Shown here piece after piece: positions 41,941 through 52,891 of a stretch of 64,000 nt of DNA (its first letter is position 1; every line of letters starts with the position of its first letter). The notes below the pieces were generated by a model. That model saw nothing but the letters and a program-made list of their open reading frames with translations. It was not told the DNA's origin and searched no databases. The translations under genes were made by a program, and so were the position numbers. Source of the DNA: Cryptomeria japonica (lineage: Eukaryota; Streptophyta; Pinopsida; Cupressales; Cupressaceae); NCBI RefSeq assembly GCF_030272615.1, contig NC_081409.1, positions 207,929,190 to 207,993,189 of the forward strand. The letters are read 5' to 3'.

Positions 41941-43722
41941 CTACCAATTCGGTTTTACCTTTGGTTCATATGGAGGAAAATCTGGGACCGTGATCACTTT
42001 GTTTGCTACAAGCTTTTTGAATACTGATTCAAGTGGTTCTCCCAATGGAGTGTACTTCCTTCGTGGTCTAGCAGCCGTTTGATTGTTCACTTGATTGTTG
42101 GTAGAATTTGATCCAGAAAAGATGAACTTTGGTCTCACTGTGTTAGCATCAACAACACCATCATTAACTGTGTTCTTGTTCTTGTTCCAAAACTTTGGTT
42201 TGTCCTTTCCCTTAAAGTCCTCTTTGTTTTCTTTGAATAGTTTGATAACTCCTTGTTCAATCAAGACCTTTTCTGTTGCTAGGCCCTTTTCAATGACATC
42301 CTTAAATGTAGACAAACAAGCTTTTCTGAGATCATAACCAATAGCTTTGTTAACATTTTGTGTGAACATTTCCACCATTTGTTTTTGCGGGATTTCACAA
42401 GAGCATCTGCTAGCTAAGTTTCTCCATCTTTGCAAAAATGACCGAAAAGATTCTCCTTCTTTTTGTTTCGTATTGCACAAGGTAGTAACTGAGACATCTG
42501 TTTCAATGTTGTAAGAGAAATGTTGAATGAATGCCTCTGCCAAGTCGCCCCATGACTTAATACCGGGAGGTAATTGAGAAAACCATTCCATCGCTTGATC
42601 TCCTAAGCTCTGTGGGAACAACCTCATTAAGTATGTTTCTTCTGCCGCTACCTCAATGCAAGCTGTGAAGAATTGTCTTATGTGTGCCTTGGGATCTCCT
42701 CTCCCTCTATATTTGTCAAATTTCGGTGTTGCAAAGTGCGGAGGAAACGGAGGCATTGGAATGCTCTTATCAAAGGGATAAGGGCATATATCTCTCATAG
42801 TATATGTGGGTTTTGATGTGCCCATGTCTTCCACTTTCTTTTGTAGATCTCTAATTTGTTGCTCCAAATTATTTTTGGGAGGAGATGGATTTCTTGTAGC
42901 ATATCCCATGTTTGAAACACCCATTTGAGGAGGAGCTTGTTGCATGTATGGATGATACTGATCGTAGACATGTCCATATGGAGGTCTATATTGTTGCGAC
43001 ATGTATGGAGCACTTGGCATAATTTCTTGTTGAGGGACCCCATATCTGTTTTGTGTGTATAAACCATATTCAATAGGCCTTTCATTTTCCATTGTGTTGC
43101 CCCCAATTTTGGCATGAGGTCTCCTTGTGTCAAAATTTTGAGGAAGTCCTTGAGTATCCATTTGTCTTGGTTGACCCATATCTTGAACATGTGTTTGAAC
43201 ATAAGGCCTCCATGATGGTCTTTGAGTGTAAGTATCATGCATTTGAGCTTGTGTATGTGGGATTGCTGGTTTCTGAAGCAAAACTGATGGTGACTCCGGC
43301 ATCATATTATTGGGTCCTCCACGATTTGGTTGAGTTTGTTGTGAAGGTCTACTTTCCATAAGTTGAGATAAGTCAAAATCATGTGGTATCTTAGCTCCAC
43401 TTTGTGCCATCATGTTTAGAAAGTATTGACGATCTCTCCTCATTATCTCTTCAACCAATCTATTGAATTGAGGATCCATTATAGATTCTTGTATGTCTGC
43501 TGATAGTATTGAAGAATTGTCCACATTATCATTGTGTGTAGCGTTGTGTATAGCGTTTGCGCTTTCCATATTTGGATTGTGTCTATAAACATTCATGTCT
43601 GGTAATGTAGTGTGCTCAGGATTGTAGAAGACATCATTGTCATACTCATAAGAACTCATGTTTACGGGCCCTTGAGCTTCTTTAGCTTTTCTCCTAGATT
43701 TTTGAAGACGGGTTTCAACCAT
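41941..43722 (-). CDS. gag: Tat element gag
   Basis: 593 codons from an ATG at 43722. The first 300 residues are Gln/Pro/Met rich and probably disordered. The capsid-like region has ATPKFDKYRGRGDPKAHIRQ, MEWFSQLPPGIKSWGDLAEA and ESFRSFLQRWRNLASRC, the standard plant gypsy gag form. The frame stops at TAG 41941-41943 after KPNW; directly beyond it in frame is a zinc-knuckle-like CEFHKSKGHKTSNC, so the knuckle is cut off from gag by this codon. The context (TGG TAG AAT) is not a known strong readthrough signal. Confidence 0.92.
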   Translation of the reverse strand: MVETRLQKSRRKAKEAQGPVNMSSYEYDNDVFYNPEHTTLPDMNVYRHNPNMESANAIHNATHNDNVDNSSILSADIQESIMDPQFNRLVEEIMRRDRQYFLNMMAQSGAKIPHDFDLSQLMESRPSQQTQPNRGGPNNMMPESPSVLLQKPAIPHTQAQMHDTYTQRPSWRPYVQTHVQDMGQPRQMDTQGLPQNFDTRRPHAKIGGNTMENERPIEYGLYTQNRYGVPQQEIMPSAPYMSQQYRPPYGHVYDQYHPYMQQAPPQMGVSNMGYATRNPSPPKNNLEQQIRDLQKKVEDMGTSKPTYTMRDICPYPFDKSIPMPPFPPHFATPKFDKYRGRGDPKAHIRQFFTACIEVAAEETYLMRLFPQSLGDQAMEWFSQLPPGIKSWGDLAEAFIQHFSYNIETDVSVTTLCNTKQKEGESFRSFLQRWRNLASRCSCEIPQKQMVEMFTQNVNKAIGYDLRKACLSTFKDVIEKGLATEKVLIEQGVIKLFKENKEDFKGKDKPKFWNKNKNTVNDGVVDANTVRPKFIFSGSNSTNNQVNNQTAARPRRKYTPLGEPLESVFKKLVANKVITVPDFPPYEPKVKPNW

Positions 43723-44213
43723 GAACTAGGTGTTAGACCAATATGTGAGAGACTTAGACGAAAATGACAAGAGTATGTAAGACCAAGAGTTGTATGGAGT
43801 GTAAATGAATCTGAAGTTTACTTGCAATGTCCAAAGTGTAAGACCAAATATGTATGTTGTAGAGTAGGTGTGACTTCCAAAGAGAGGATAGTTTCTCTTG
43901 ATGAGGTAAGCTGACCTTGACTCTAAGTAAGACCAAATGAGACCCAAAGGTAAGAAACCTTGATGAGGGACCACTTAGCAAAGTGCTGTTGTATGTAGTG
44001 TGCTAACAAAGTATAGTGAGGACAAGCAAGTGACCTTTTTGACTCAAGTTTAGACAAGTATGAATGTAAAATGAGGTATGAAGCAATGATGGACTGTGTA
44101 AGACCTTAGAACAGGCTGAATGCTAGATGAACCTGAAGAGATAACCTAGGAAGCTCAAGTGTGCCGAAACTGATTTCTTTGTTTGCTTGACTGTTAAACT
44201 TTTTTCAAATCCT

Positions 44214-44490
44214 GACACAGACGCCTCTGTATACTTCACAGACGCGGTTTGAAGACACAGACGCTATTCTGTTTGACACAAACGTGATTCTGTCCTGTTG
44301 ATGTTTGCTAAGACTGACAGATTTTTGCAATTGTGGACACAGACGCGCCTTTACACTTCACAGACGCTATTTCCAGACACAGACGTGTCTCTGTTCGACA
44401 CAGACGCTGGTAAAAACACAGACGCTATTCTGTACTTCACAGACGCGTTTATCAAACACAGACGCGGTTTTAACAGACACAGACGCGTTT
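44214..44490 (-). repeat. GCGTCTGTG array in the gag leader, distal block (about 12 copies)
   Basis: The plus strand shows CACAGACGC repeated every 15-30 bases, that is GCGTCTGTG on the minus, gag-sense strand. A few copies vary (ACAAACG, CAGACGTG). Confidence 0.9.
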
Positions 44491-45709
44491 CTGTAACCTT
44501 AGTGCAATCTTTCCTATCTGTGAATTTGTTTTGCTGTGACCAAATCTGATTTTTCGACTGTTTTTCGTGACAAGAGGACACAGTGTTGATGACCCAATGT
44601 TTGCAGACTGTTTAGACTCCAAAAAGTGTGTTGTTTGATGTAAAAAGTTTTTGCATACACTTGAAGACACAAAAGACACAATGTTTTGCTGTTTTGTCTT
44701 GATTGTTTGAATGTTTATCATAAGTCAAGCACAATTCTTATGGCTGGCCAGGACAATAATTGTTGATCCCACATGGGGTTTTACCCCCGAGGCTACGCTA
44801 TTCAGAGTGGATACTTAGATGCTTGACCTCACTGGCTCCACCCTCGGCACTCACTTCTCGGGTCAGCCAAGCATCAGTCCCCATGAAAACTCCCCATGGC
44901 GAACTTTGTATCTCTACTAAGAACCGTATGTGTGTGGGCCGCTACCAGAGGTCCGACCTCCTGCCTCAACAACTAGAAGGATTTGGGCATCTAAAACAAT
45001 GAGGTACTAGTAAGGGCATCCGCTCGTGTGGCCATACATGCGGCACTTTCAGCTCTGTAAATACAGAAGGCTCCCAGCCGGTAGGGGTTACGCCCTACAA
45101 ATGATCAAATAAATTTGATCAAACAGGTTTATGGGGAGACATAGTGTCGGTATGAACTAATCAGCACACGTTATTCATAGTTTTCACCATGAATACATTT
45201 GATTATAGTGGTTTGGATGAGGTGGGTTTTCCTCGCTACCACTTGGGTCGTTCTCTTCTCACTAGTAGTCCTAATGACCACACGGGAAGACAGGCCCTCT
45301 AAAGAATAAACAAAAAGAGCCTATTGCTCAAGACACAAAAGACAATGGTTCAATTTTAGTGCACCAATTGAAGTGTTTGCTAAGCTATGAAGACAAGGCA
45401 CACAAATAAAATTACAAAACCCTAGCTAAGGCCCTGCAACAAAATTGTTAGTAGTTTGGGTTGTTTCAAATGATAACCCCTTCCTGCAAGCACACAAGTT
45501 AGGTAAATTTTAGAAAACCCAAAAAGACTTTGTGAAAAGGGGCCTTCAACAAAAACGTATTTGCCTCCAAAGCAAGCTGCACAAACCAGGTTAGCTAGAT
45601 CTGCAAAGGTTAGCCAAAATAAACCAGATCTGAAAACCCTAAGTACAGAATCCGAAAAGCCGAATCGAAAAACTTGAAAATTTTTTTGCAAAACAGAATG
45701 CACAGACGC

Positions 45710-45980
45710 TGTTATACCAGACACAGACGCGTCTGTCCGACACAGACGCGGTTATGTGATTCGCAGACGTGATTTCAGAACACAGACGCCTTTTTATTCT
45801 GCAGACGCGGTCAGATGGTTCACAGACGCGATTAGGGATCACAGGCGCGACTCGGGATCACAGACGCGACTTTCGGAAACCTGCAAAAATAGAAAATGAC
45901 AGAAACACAGACGCGATAAAAGATGTCACAGACGCCTCTGAAATACAAAAACGCGATCCGAACACTCGCAGACGCGGAAA
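45710..45980 (-). repeat. GCGTCTGTG array in the gag leader, proximal block (about 13 copies)
   Basis: Same motif and orientation as the distal block; variants include GCAGACGC and CACAGGCGC. It lies about 90 bases from the primer site. Confidence 0.9.
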
Positions 45981-46067
45981 AAACCTAAAATGTCGTCGAA
46001 ATCGTCCGATCTGCAACTTCAAAAATGCAAAATCTGCAACAAAATGTTAAATGCAAAGGGACAAGAG

Positions 46068-46087
46068 TCCCACCGGGCGTGCCAAAA
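46068..46087 (-). promoter_or_regulatory. Tat element primer-binding site
   Basis: The minus strand reads TTTTGGCACGCCCGGTGGGA directly after the 5' LTR end. Position and TGG start fit a primer site; I cannot name the tRNA with certainty. Confidence 0.75.
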
Positions 46088-46862
46088 TGTATATGGTGAA
46101 AATGGATAGCAATAAACAACAATATTGAAAGACTAAAATGGATTCAACCACCAAACCCTAGCCTAACAATGAACAAAGATCCACCATAACATATGAAGAT
46201 AACCTAAGACAATGCAAAATAACTCAAAAATCACAAAGATTATACCATCACATGTCCACTAGGGTTTTGATCTCCATTCTTCCTATCTCCATTGATCTTG
46301 TTTGATATGCTTGCTCTCAGATTTTTGTATGCACAAGAGCTCAACAAAGAACGGAATGTGGTTGCAAGTAGGATCGTAGTGTAGCCAAGTACTCCAAAAT
46401 TAGTCATTAGGGTTTGGTAATGAAGAAAGCATCTCCTTAAATAGAAGACACAATAAGAAATGGAGGGTTAAGATTGAGAGGTGTAAAAAGAGAGGTCGGC
46501 TAGGATTAGAGGGTAGGTATAAGAAATACCAAAATAATGAAAGAGGTAGGTAGTGTAGGAAATAAGAGATGAATGACATGTGTCATGTGTAGAAAAAGAT
46601 AATGAATTAATTAAATAAATAAAGATTTATTTAATTAATAGAAGAAGTAGGACAATTAAATAAATAAAATATTTATTTAATTTAGGAAAGGGATAATTTA
46701 AATAAATAAATGTATTTATTTAAATGAGAAATAAGGCTAGAAGAGGATAAATGAATTAATTAAATAAATAAAGATTTATTTAATTAATAGAAGAATTAGG
46801 CTTAGATAATTAAATAAATAAAATATTTATTTAATTAGACATGACAATTTTGGGTGTCTACA
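46088..46862 (-). repeat. Tat element 5' LTR
   Basis: 775 bp, matching 30545-31319 at every position I compared except one (a T here for a G in the other LTR, in the AT-rich palindrome tract). Its TATA-like TATTTAAGGA is on the minus strand at about 46434-46443. Confidence 0.95.
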
Positions 46863-47451
46863 CCTAGCAGAGACTATTGTTGATTCAGATGGTATATATA
46901 AGTCAAATTGGTTGTGTAATGTAGCACATGTGACATAGGGATGAGATAGTGAGATGTACAGTTCAAATATGATGCAAAGTTGAAGCGAATTAGAGGTTTG
47001 AAAGTGTTGCAGAGCAATCAAATGGGTATTTTGTTATCCACATTTTGATAGATGTTATTTCTTATGCAGTTCAGTCTACTTTCTCAAATTGTATCTAGTT
47101 ATTTGTTTTGTATCTTGTCCTAAAGAAGTGTTCTTCAGTTGTGTAAGTTCTTATCCTGTATCTTGCCTAAGGTTGTGTAACTTAGTTTGAAAGTCTGAAG
47201 TAGTGAGCTCCTTGGCTAGTGGCCTAAAACATTGTAAACTGTTATTATATATTGTGAGTTTGATTCTTGCAGTGGTTTTTCCCAGTTTGGGTTTTCTACG
47301 TAAAAATATTGGTGCTCTTGTGTGGATGCATTTCTTGTTTCAGTTATTTACTTTCATGCAAATATGATTGGATGGATGCTATGTTTAATGTGATGAAGTT
47401 TTAGTATATGTTGATTCATCCCCCCCCCTCAATATCTGGTAGTGTTCAACA

Positions 47452-48203
47452 TTTTTTAGGTCCTCTTTATCTCCTAGATTGGACCACTTTCACCATAATT
47501 GTGTTTGGTGTTCGACTTGATAAGACTGTATTTTTTCCTTGTTCTGGCCAACCCAATTGATATTTTTGTGATGAAGAGGATGATATATAGAAGATCAAAT
47601 CAATGTGGATGGTGTGGTATGAGTGTGTAGATCAAGGTGCTTACATGATCATATCAATTGTAGAGTACATGTGATGCGAATTTGAGGTAGAGAAAGTGTG
47701 TGGTGAATATTTTTGAAGTTGGTTGCTTGAGACAGAGACAACTTCATGCTTAGAGATTGTTAGAGGCAGTAAGATAGAGGCTTATTCATATTGATTCATA
47801 TATTCATGTACCTTGCTCGGAGATAGCGAGTCTCCCTAGCAAGTTCTTTGTATCTTGCCATGAGGTAGTGAGTCTAAGCCTGCAAGTCCCTTGTATCTTG
47901 CCCTAGGGTAGTGCACCTTAGCCTACAAGTCCTTCTCGGAATCATGAGCTTCCTTGGTAGTGTGCTTAAAACAATTATTGTAATCTTGTTCATATATTGT
48001 GAGTTAAATCTCAATGTGGTTTTTCCCTATTTGGGTTTCCACATAAATTTGGTGTTCTCTTGTGCATGGTGTTCATTGTTTTATCTTTCATTGTTGTTGA
48101 TAAGATTAAGGATAAGATGACATTGATTTGTGGTATAAAGTTTAAGTGATCAACCAAGATTGATTCACCCCTCCCCCCTCTTAGACTTGGGGTGTGTCTA
48201 ACA
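47452..48203 (+). repeat. L0 3' LTR, second part
   Basis: Continues the LTR from 20125. Its end carries ATATTGTGAGTTAAATCTCA, GTGGTTTTTCCC and TTTGGGTTTCC, the same arrangement as the L1 LTR end, then GTGTGTCTAACA. This homology at a distance supports reading 18887-20125 plus 47452-48203 as one interrupted LTR of about 2.0 kb. Confidence 0.55.
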
Positions 48204-48668
48204 TATATCTCTTTCAACATATACCAAAAATAACTTGCAATAAAAAATCTCTTATCTCTAGCAACTTAGCTTTTCCCTTAGATCTGAGAAGGGTTTTACA
48301 CAACCATGGCTCTGATACCATAGGAGTTGAAGACTCTAGGATCACCTGCAAAAACAAATACACCTTCCACAAGAGAGTATGCAAAATAGTGTTCTTTCTT
48401 GAATATTGAGATATGAGATATGGGATATGCTACAAATGTACGATAGTATTGCTTATATAGGAAAAGGGTGATGTAGTATGACCAACTACCTTGATGCAAA
48501 TATTAAATGCCTAGATAACTAATGTAACTAAAAGTCATAAAGATAAGATAAGGATAAGATCTCAACTTAAGACTTCTAGAATGATACCTAGGACCTAAGT
48601 TGACTAAACATGTGAATATGTCCCCTTACCATAAAATTACAAGATACAAGACATTATTCACTCTAACA
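48204..48668 (-). repeat. Copia 5' LTR and primer-site remnant
   Basis: GGCTCTGATACCA at 48308-48320 is a minus-strand Copia primer site. To its right, 48321-48668 looks like a 348-bp LTR with a minus-strand TATATAAG at 48452-48459. The LTR edge next to the primer site is TA rather than CA, so the boundary is decayed. The leader at 48204-48307 has no ORF. The rest of the element is absent. Confidence 0.55.
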
Positions 48669-48848
48669 CAACCTCCATGTCATCAATGCACTATAAGTAT
48701 CATAGTAAATAATCCCATACTGAATGAGGCATCACAACTTTTCATTTACTAACTTCCAAATGACATAAATAAAATCCTAAGATTCCTTCCAAATAAAACA
48801 TTCCAAATTTTATAAATGTCCTTATTTTTATAATTATTAAAAAAAAAA

Positions 48849-49184
48849 TCTTGAATCCCCATCATAAGATATGAGCCTTTATTCCCCAAACAAAATGAAA
48901 CAAAATATGTTCTTAATGTCGATTGCCTAATCCATAGGCTACTACATATAGAGTCTATAAATAATAAAAAATACCCTTATGATAATGATACTTAGGTGTC
49001 CAATTCTCTTGAAAAATCTTGAATCCCCATCATAAGACATGAGCCTTTATTCCCCAAACAAAATGAAACAAAATATGTTCTTAATGTCGATTGCCTAATC
49101 CATAGGCTACTACATATAGAGTCTATAAATAATAAAAAATACCCTTATGATAATGATACTTAGGTGTCCAATTCTCTTGGTGCA
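48849..49184. repeat. 168-bp tandem duplication
   Basis: The unit starting TCTTGAATCCCCATCATAAG at 48849 recurs at 49017 with one visible mismatch (AGATATGAG versus AGACATGAG). No gene lies inside. Confidence 0.9.
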
Positions 49185-52100
49185 CTTTTTTGTAGCATAA
49201 CAATGATCTTAACCACTTTGTTTTTATGGCGATTTTAACAAATGAATAAATATTTGGTTGATGTGGTACATAAATGTCTTAAGTTCCAAGAAAAAATGCA
49301 TCTTTACTTAGTAATTTTGATAATTGATAAAGAAAGAGAGTAAAATTTTAAACAATGACATTGTACTAAAAATTGTGCATGATGTGAAAATCTCTTACTT
49401 TTGAAGGTTTCATTTATTTATGATACCACAAATTAAGTAACCCTAACAAAACTTCATTCTAAATTATTGACCTCTAGGTTTTAAGAAAAAAATATAAAAA
49501 ATATAATATTTGGAAAAATGATTGAAAAATAATTGAATTTGGTAATTCCAATTATCTCATTGCTTTGCATCCAAAACTCATGGTAGGTTTTTTTAAACTT
49601 TCAAATAAATAAAGAAAAAGGCATGATTAAAAGCAAAAGTTACCTCTTTTTTGAAGTTTCACATCATCAATTGGCATACTTTTCGTAAAGGAAAATAATT
49701 TCAACACCAAGTAAAACATTCAATCAAATTCCTTCTAATCTAGTCTTTATTTAGAATGCGAATCTTTATAAAGGAAAAGTATCATTGCTATTTTTAGAGT
49801 GTTTATTTATAGATGTGGAAACCTCACTTTCTCATGGGCCTTTTAAATTATTAGTTTGGGAACTTTTATTTTATAATTAGATCAAGACATATATGATTTG
49901 TGTGGACAAATTTTAAATCAAATGGAGAATGATTTTTAAAATATTAAAATTTAATTTCTTTATGAAATAAGTTCATCATTATTTTGATTAAATATTTTAA
50001 ATTTGATATTCATATCATTAAAATCGAGAATAGTATATATCAATTTTTTAATAAATTTTGACATTAAGGAAATATAATTTATTGAGAAAAGAAAAAATAA
50101 ATTAAATTTTTTAAAATTAAATAGTTAAATTTTGACATTCAATCATTTTTCTTCTTTTAAGTCTATATTATTGTAGTTTAAAATTTTGAGAATAGTTCAA
50201 TAGTATTATAAAATAGATGGTTGAGAAAATATATAATTGATTGCCTTAATTAAAGACATTATTGGATAATAACGCTCACCATCTTGAAAGAGGGTGACAA
50301 GATAGGTAATAGATTTGGTAATTAATTGGTTAGAGAGATGACAATATCATCATGCAAAGGGTGGTCCTACCTAATAAATAAATTCTCTATCAATTATAAG
50401 AATTCCTGCAGTCCTTTCTATTTATTTGTACTATCAAAGGGGAAAGGGTTCTTGCTCCAACCTTGGTTAATGCCTTTGTGGCTAAGGTGAATGAGACTAA
50501 GTCTTTTAGTGATGCTCATGTAGAAATTTCTTTGGGTGTTGAGATATTTTTTGAGGACACCTCCTTAAAATGGCAACATTTTTCTAAGTAATTTATCTCT
50601 CCTAGAAGATTGCATGGGTGAGATAACCTCTATGCGCAAAATAAATTCTTTGGTTGAATTTCTTTATAAATAAATCTAAACAATGTAGATATCTCTTAGC
50701 GGATTGAATCTTCTTGACTATAAAATGAAACTATCTCTATATTGTTTCTCTTTAAGAGGTTTTTCCTCCTTTTCTTTCATTATGCTCAAGATCATGCTTT
50801 TGTGTGGAGTAATGAAATTAGTGGTTTCATGAGAGATCTTATTTGCTTTGAAGTATGTCATAGCCAAGTTCTTTTACCCCATTTATGCCTCTTTCTTGAA
50901 GATTCCATTTTTATTGAGTTTTACAACCTTCTTATAATTGTTTATTTTTAAATATGCTTCAAATATCAATGATTAGGATGTATTTATCTTCATCTTTACA
51001 TAATCAACATTAAGTGTCACATGTGGGAGAATTTATGGCTTATTAAGAGGATAATTTCTTACTTTAGGATTTTCCTTTAGAACAAGATGATGTGCTGAAT
51101 TTTTTTGGAGGGAATCATTTCAATTAAGAGTTTGATACCCATTGGTAATCCTAAGAAAAGGAGGAGTCACAAGTTGGAAATAGAAAAAAATATATGAAGG
51201 AATGAGAAATGCTTAATGAATGTTTGATTTCGTTCATTCTTAAGTAGGTCACAACTTGTTATAAATACTTGAGTTATCTCTTTTGTTAGGTTTAATTAGG
51301 TTTTTTGTCTACCTTTTTCTAATTTTTTATATATTTTCTTGAACCTTTTTGGCCTATATGTGTTCACTACTTGTCATAAATCTTTTAATGATAATGGTTT
51401 TCTTGTGATTAATTTTTTTCAGTTCTTCCTTATAAATTTATGGTCTGTTTAAATATTTTTGTAAGATAATATTTTTTGGGTTTAGATAAAGCTTTTATCA
51501 ACCACTCCTTAATTCATTTTAAAAAATATTGAAGATTATATTTACCTCTATTTAACTTGGATACAATTTACAACTATCATAAAATGTAATTTAAATATCA
51601 AAATTAGACTAATTTCAATATTATAATATTCTATAATGATTAAAATATATATTTAATATTATTAAATAGTTTATTAATTTTTTCCCTTCTAATTTTATTT
51701 TCAAAAATTGTAAATTATATTTCACAAAATATTTGAGTGGTTTCTCTTTTTTAATCATACTTTGAATAAATAGGTAGAGAATGCATTTTTCCTCAATCAA
51801 AATAAGAAAAAAACATGTAAAAAAATGTTGTCTCTATAATGTCTGCATATTTATATATAAACCTTTGCAACCCTTATAGAGATTTCTATGAATAGGAGAG
51901 GGACAAAAAGTAGTGTAGCCTACGAATGATATTTCATTAGTAAACACTTAGAAAAACTTGGAGAATATATAAGATAAAATGTTGATAGAATGTTATACGA
52001 TCTATTAAGGTGAAAATTATGATATTTTTAATATGGAGATGGTCAAATTTGATTCTTAGGTAATTTTGACCTCGAATGTATATTCTAGTTGAAGGAGACT

Positions 52101-52459
52101 TTAATATAGATGAATCATTACTCAACATATTATGGTCAATAATTTAAGAGAATTTCTATCAATATCTATATAATTTAGTTGTATTGATAAAAAAATGATA
52201 ATAATTATTTAATTTTCATCAATGAAAATTGTATGTACCAATGCCTTTTTTGCTTATGTTTTGGATCCATAACAATTGGGTTATCTTTGATGCAATGACC
52301 AATGTTGAAAATGATATATTTACATGAAAGTTATAAAATATTTTTACCTTCGTATTTTTCCATAATCACTCATCCCCTAGATCTAGATCCAATCTTCACT
52401 TCTAGTTGTTAATCACCTTGATTTATATCTACAAGATCATAATTGCCCTAGCTCATTTT
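49185..52459. other. AT-rich stretch without recognised features
   Basis: Very AT-rich. The only ORF above 60 codons per strand is at 50742-50951 (plus) and 51937-52128 (minus), both unconvincing. A short protein-like stretch near 50450-50570 (plus: LVNAFVAKVNETKSFSDAHV) may be a coding relic, but I cannot place it. Confidence 0.4.
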
Positions 52460-52891
52460 TGTTAATGTGAATGAGGTTATTTCCTATGTAGTTATTAGCA
52501 GGAACCAATTCACATGTTAAGTTTACTTCGGTGTTAATTTAATTTTCCTTATATCCTAGGTGTCATTTGTAGAAGTTAGTTATAATGGGGCCATGTCTCA
52601 TTATTTACTTTAGTCATTTAGGCATTATATATTTCCGTTAGGCATTTATATTTTGCATTGAGAATTTAATTTTTGTATCAAGGGTAGTTGTCATATACCT
52701 CATCACACCTTGTCTATATATCCAAGGTGCTTATACATTGTAAGTATATCTCATTCATGTAATTGATCATTTCACAATATTCATGCAATCTTATGTTGCA
52801 ACACTCTCGTGTAAGGTATCTTTCTTGGTCAATCCTTTGAAGTCTTCAACTTCATTATAGGTTCATTAGCATGTCAACATGGTATCAAAGC
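52460..52891 (+). repeat. Copia LTR with primer-binding site
   Basis: A 420-bp segment starts TGTTAATGTGAATGAGG, ends GCATGTCAACA at 52879 and is followed directly by TGGTATCAAAGC (52880-52891), a one-base variant of the Copia primer site. CTATATATCC near 52715 is a possible TATA box. No second LTR is seen. Confidence 0.65.

Larger units (their letters stand above)
43723..46067 (-). other. Tat element 5' leader
   Basis: 2.3 kb between primer site and gag ATG without a credible ORF. It contains two motif arrays (44214-44490 and 45710-45980). Between them is a higher-GC segment (about 44750-45120) that includes CCGAGGCTACGCTATTCAGA and several short complementary stretches, possibly a structured RNA involved in packaging or translation; that role is inference. 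Confidence 0.5.
30545..46862 (-). mobile_element. Young Tat-lineage Ty3/gypsy retrotransposon with opposite-strand PMD gene
   Basis: 16318 bp, two 775-bp LTRs with one visible mismatch, and a perfect CCTAG duplication. On the minus strand: LTR, primer site, 2.3 kb leader, gag, pol (protease, G-patch-like segment, RT, RNase H, second RNase H, integrase), a 1.7 kb non-coding tract, an opposite-strand gene with an intron, polypurine tract, LTR. The second, archaeal-like RNase H before integrase marks the Tat lineage. Pol and gag are open over long stretches, with three nonsense codons in all (41941, 36487, 33163). Insertion is the latest event I can date in the window. Confidence 0.93.
20126..47451 (+). 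mobile_element. Non-autonomous LTR retroelement L1, carrying two nested elements
   Basis: LTRs begin TGTTACACATAT at 20126 and 29699 and end GTGTTCAACA at 25874 and 47451. A TTGGTATTAGAGC primer site and a purine tract flank the internal region 25875-29698. Subtracting nested L2 and the Tat element leaves about 6.8 kb. The LTR 3' ends carry GTGGTTTTTCCC...TTTGGGTTTTC...TTGGTG, a motif seen in many plant Copia LTRs. No RT, integrase or RNase H is visible inside. Flanks TGTTT and TTTTT may be a decayed target duplication. The two LTRs are clearly diverged, so L1 is old. Confidence 0.75.
29699..47451 (+). repeat. L1 3' LTR, interrupted by the Tat element
   Basis: Pieces 29699-30544 and 46868-47451 total about 1.43 kb. 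They align with the 5' LTR on both sides of the insertion (for example the shared GTTGACTATT and GTTTAATGTGATGAA stretches). Confidence 0.75.
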
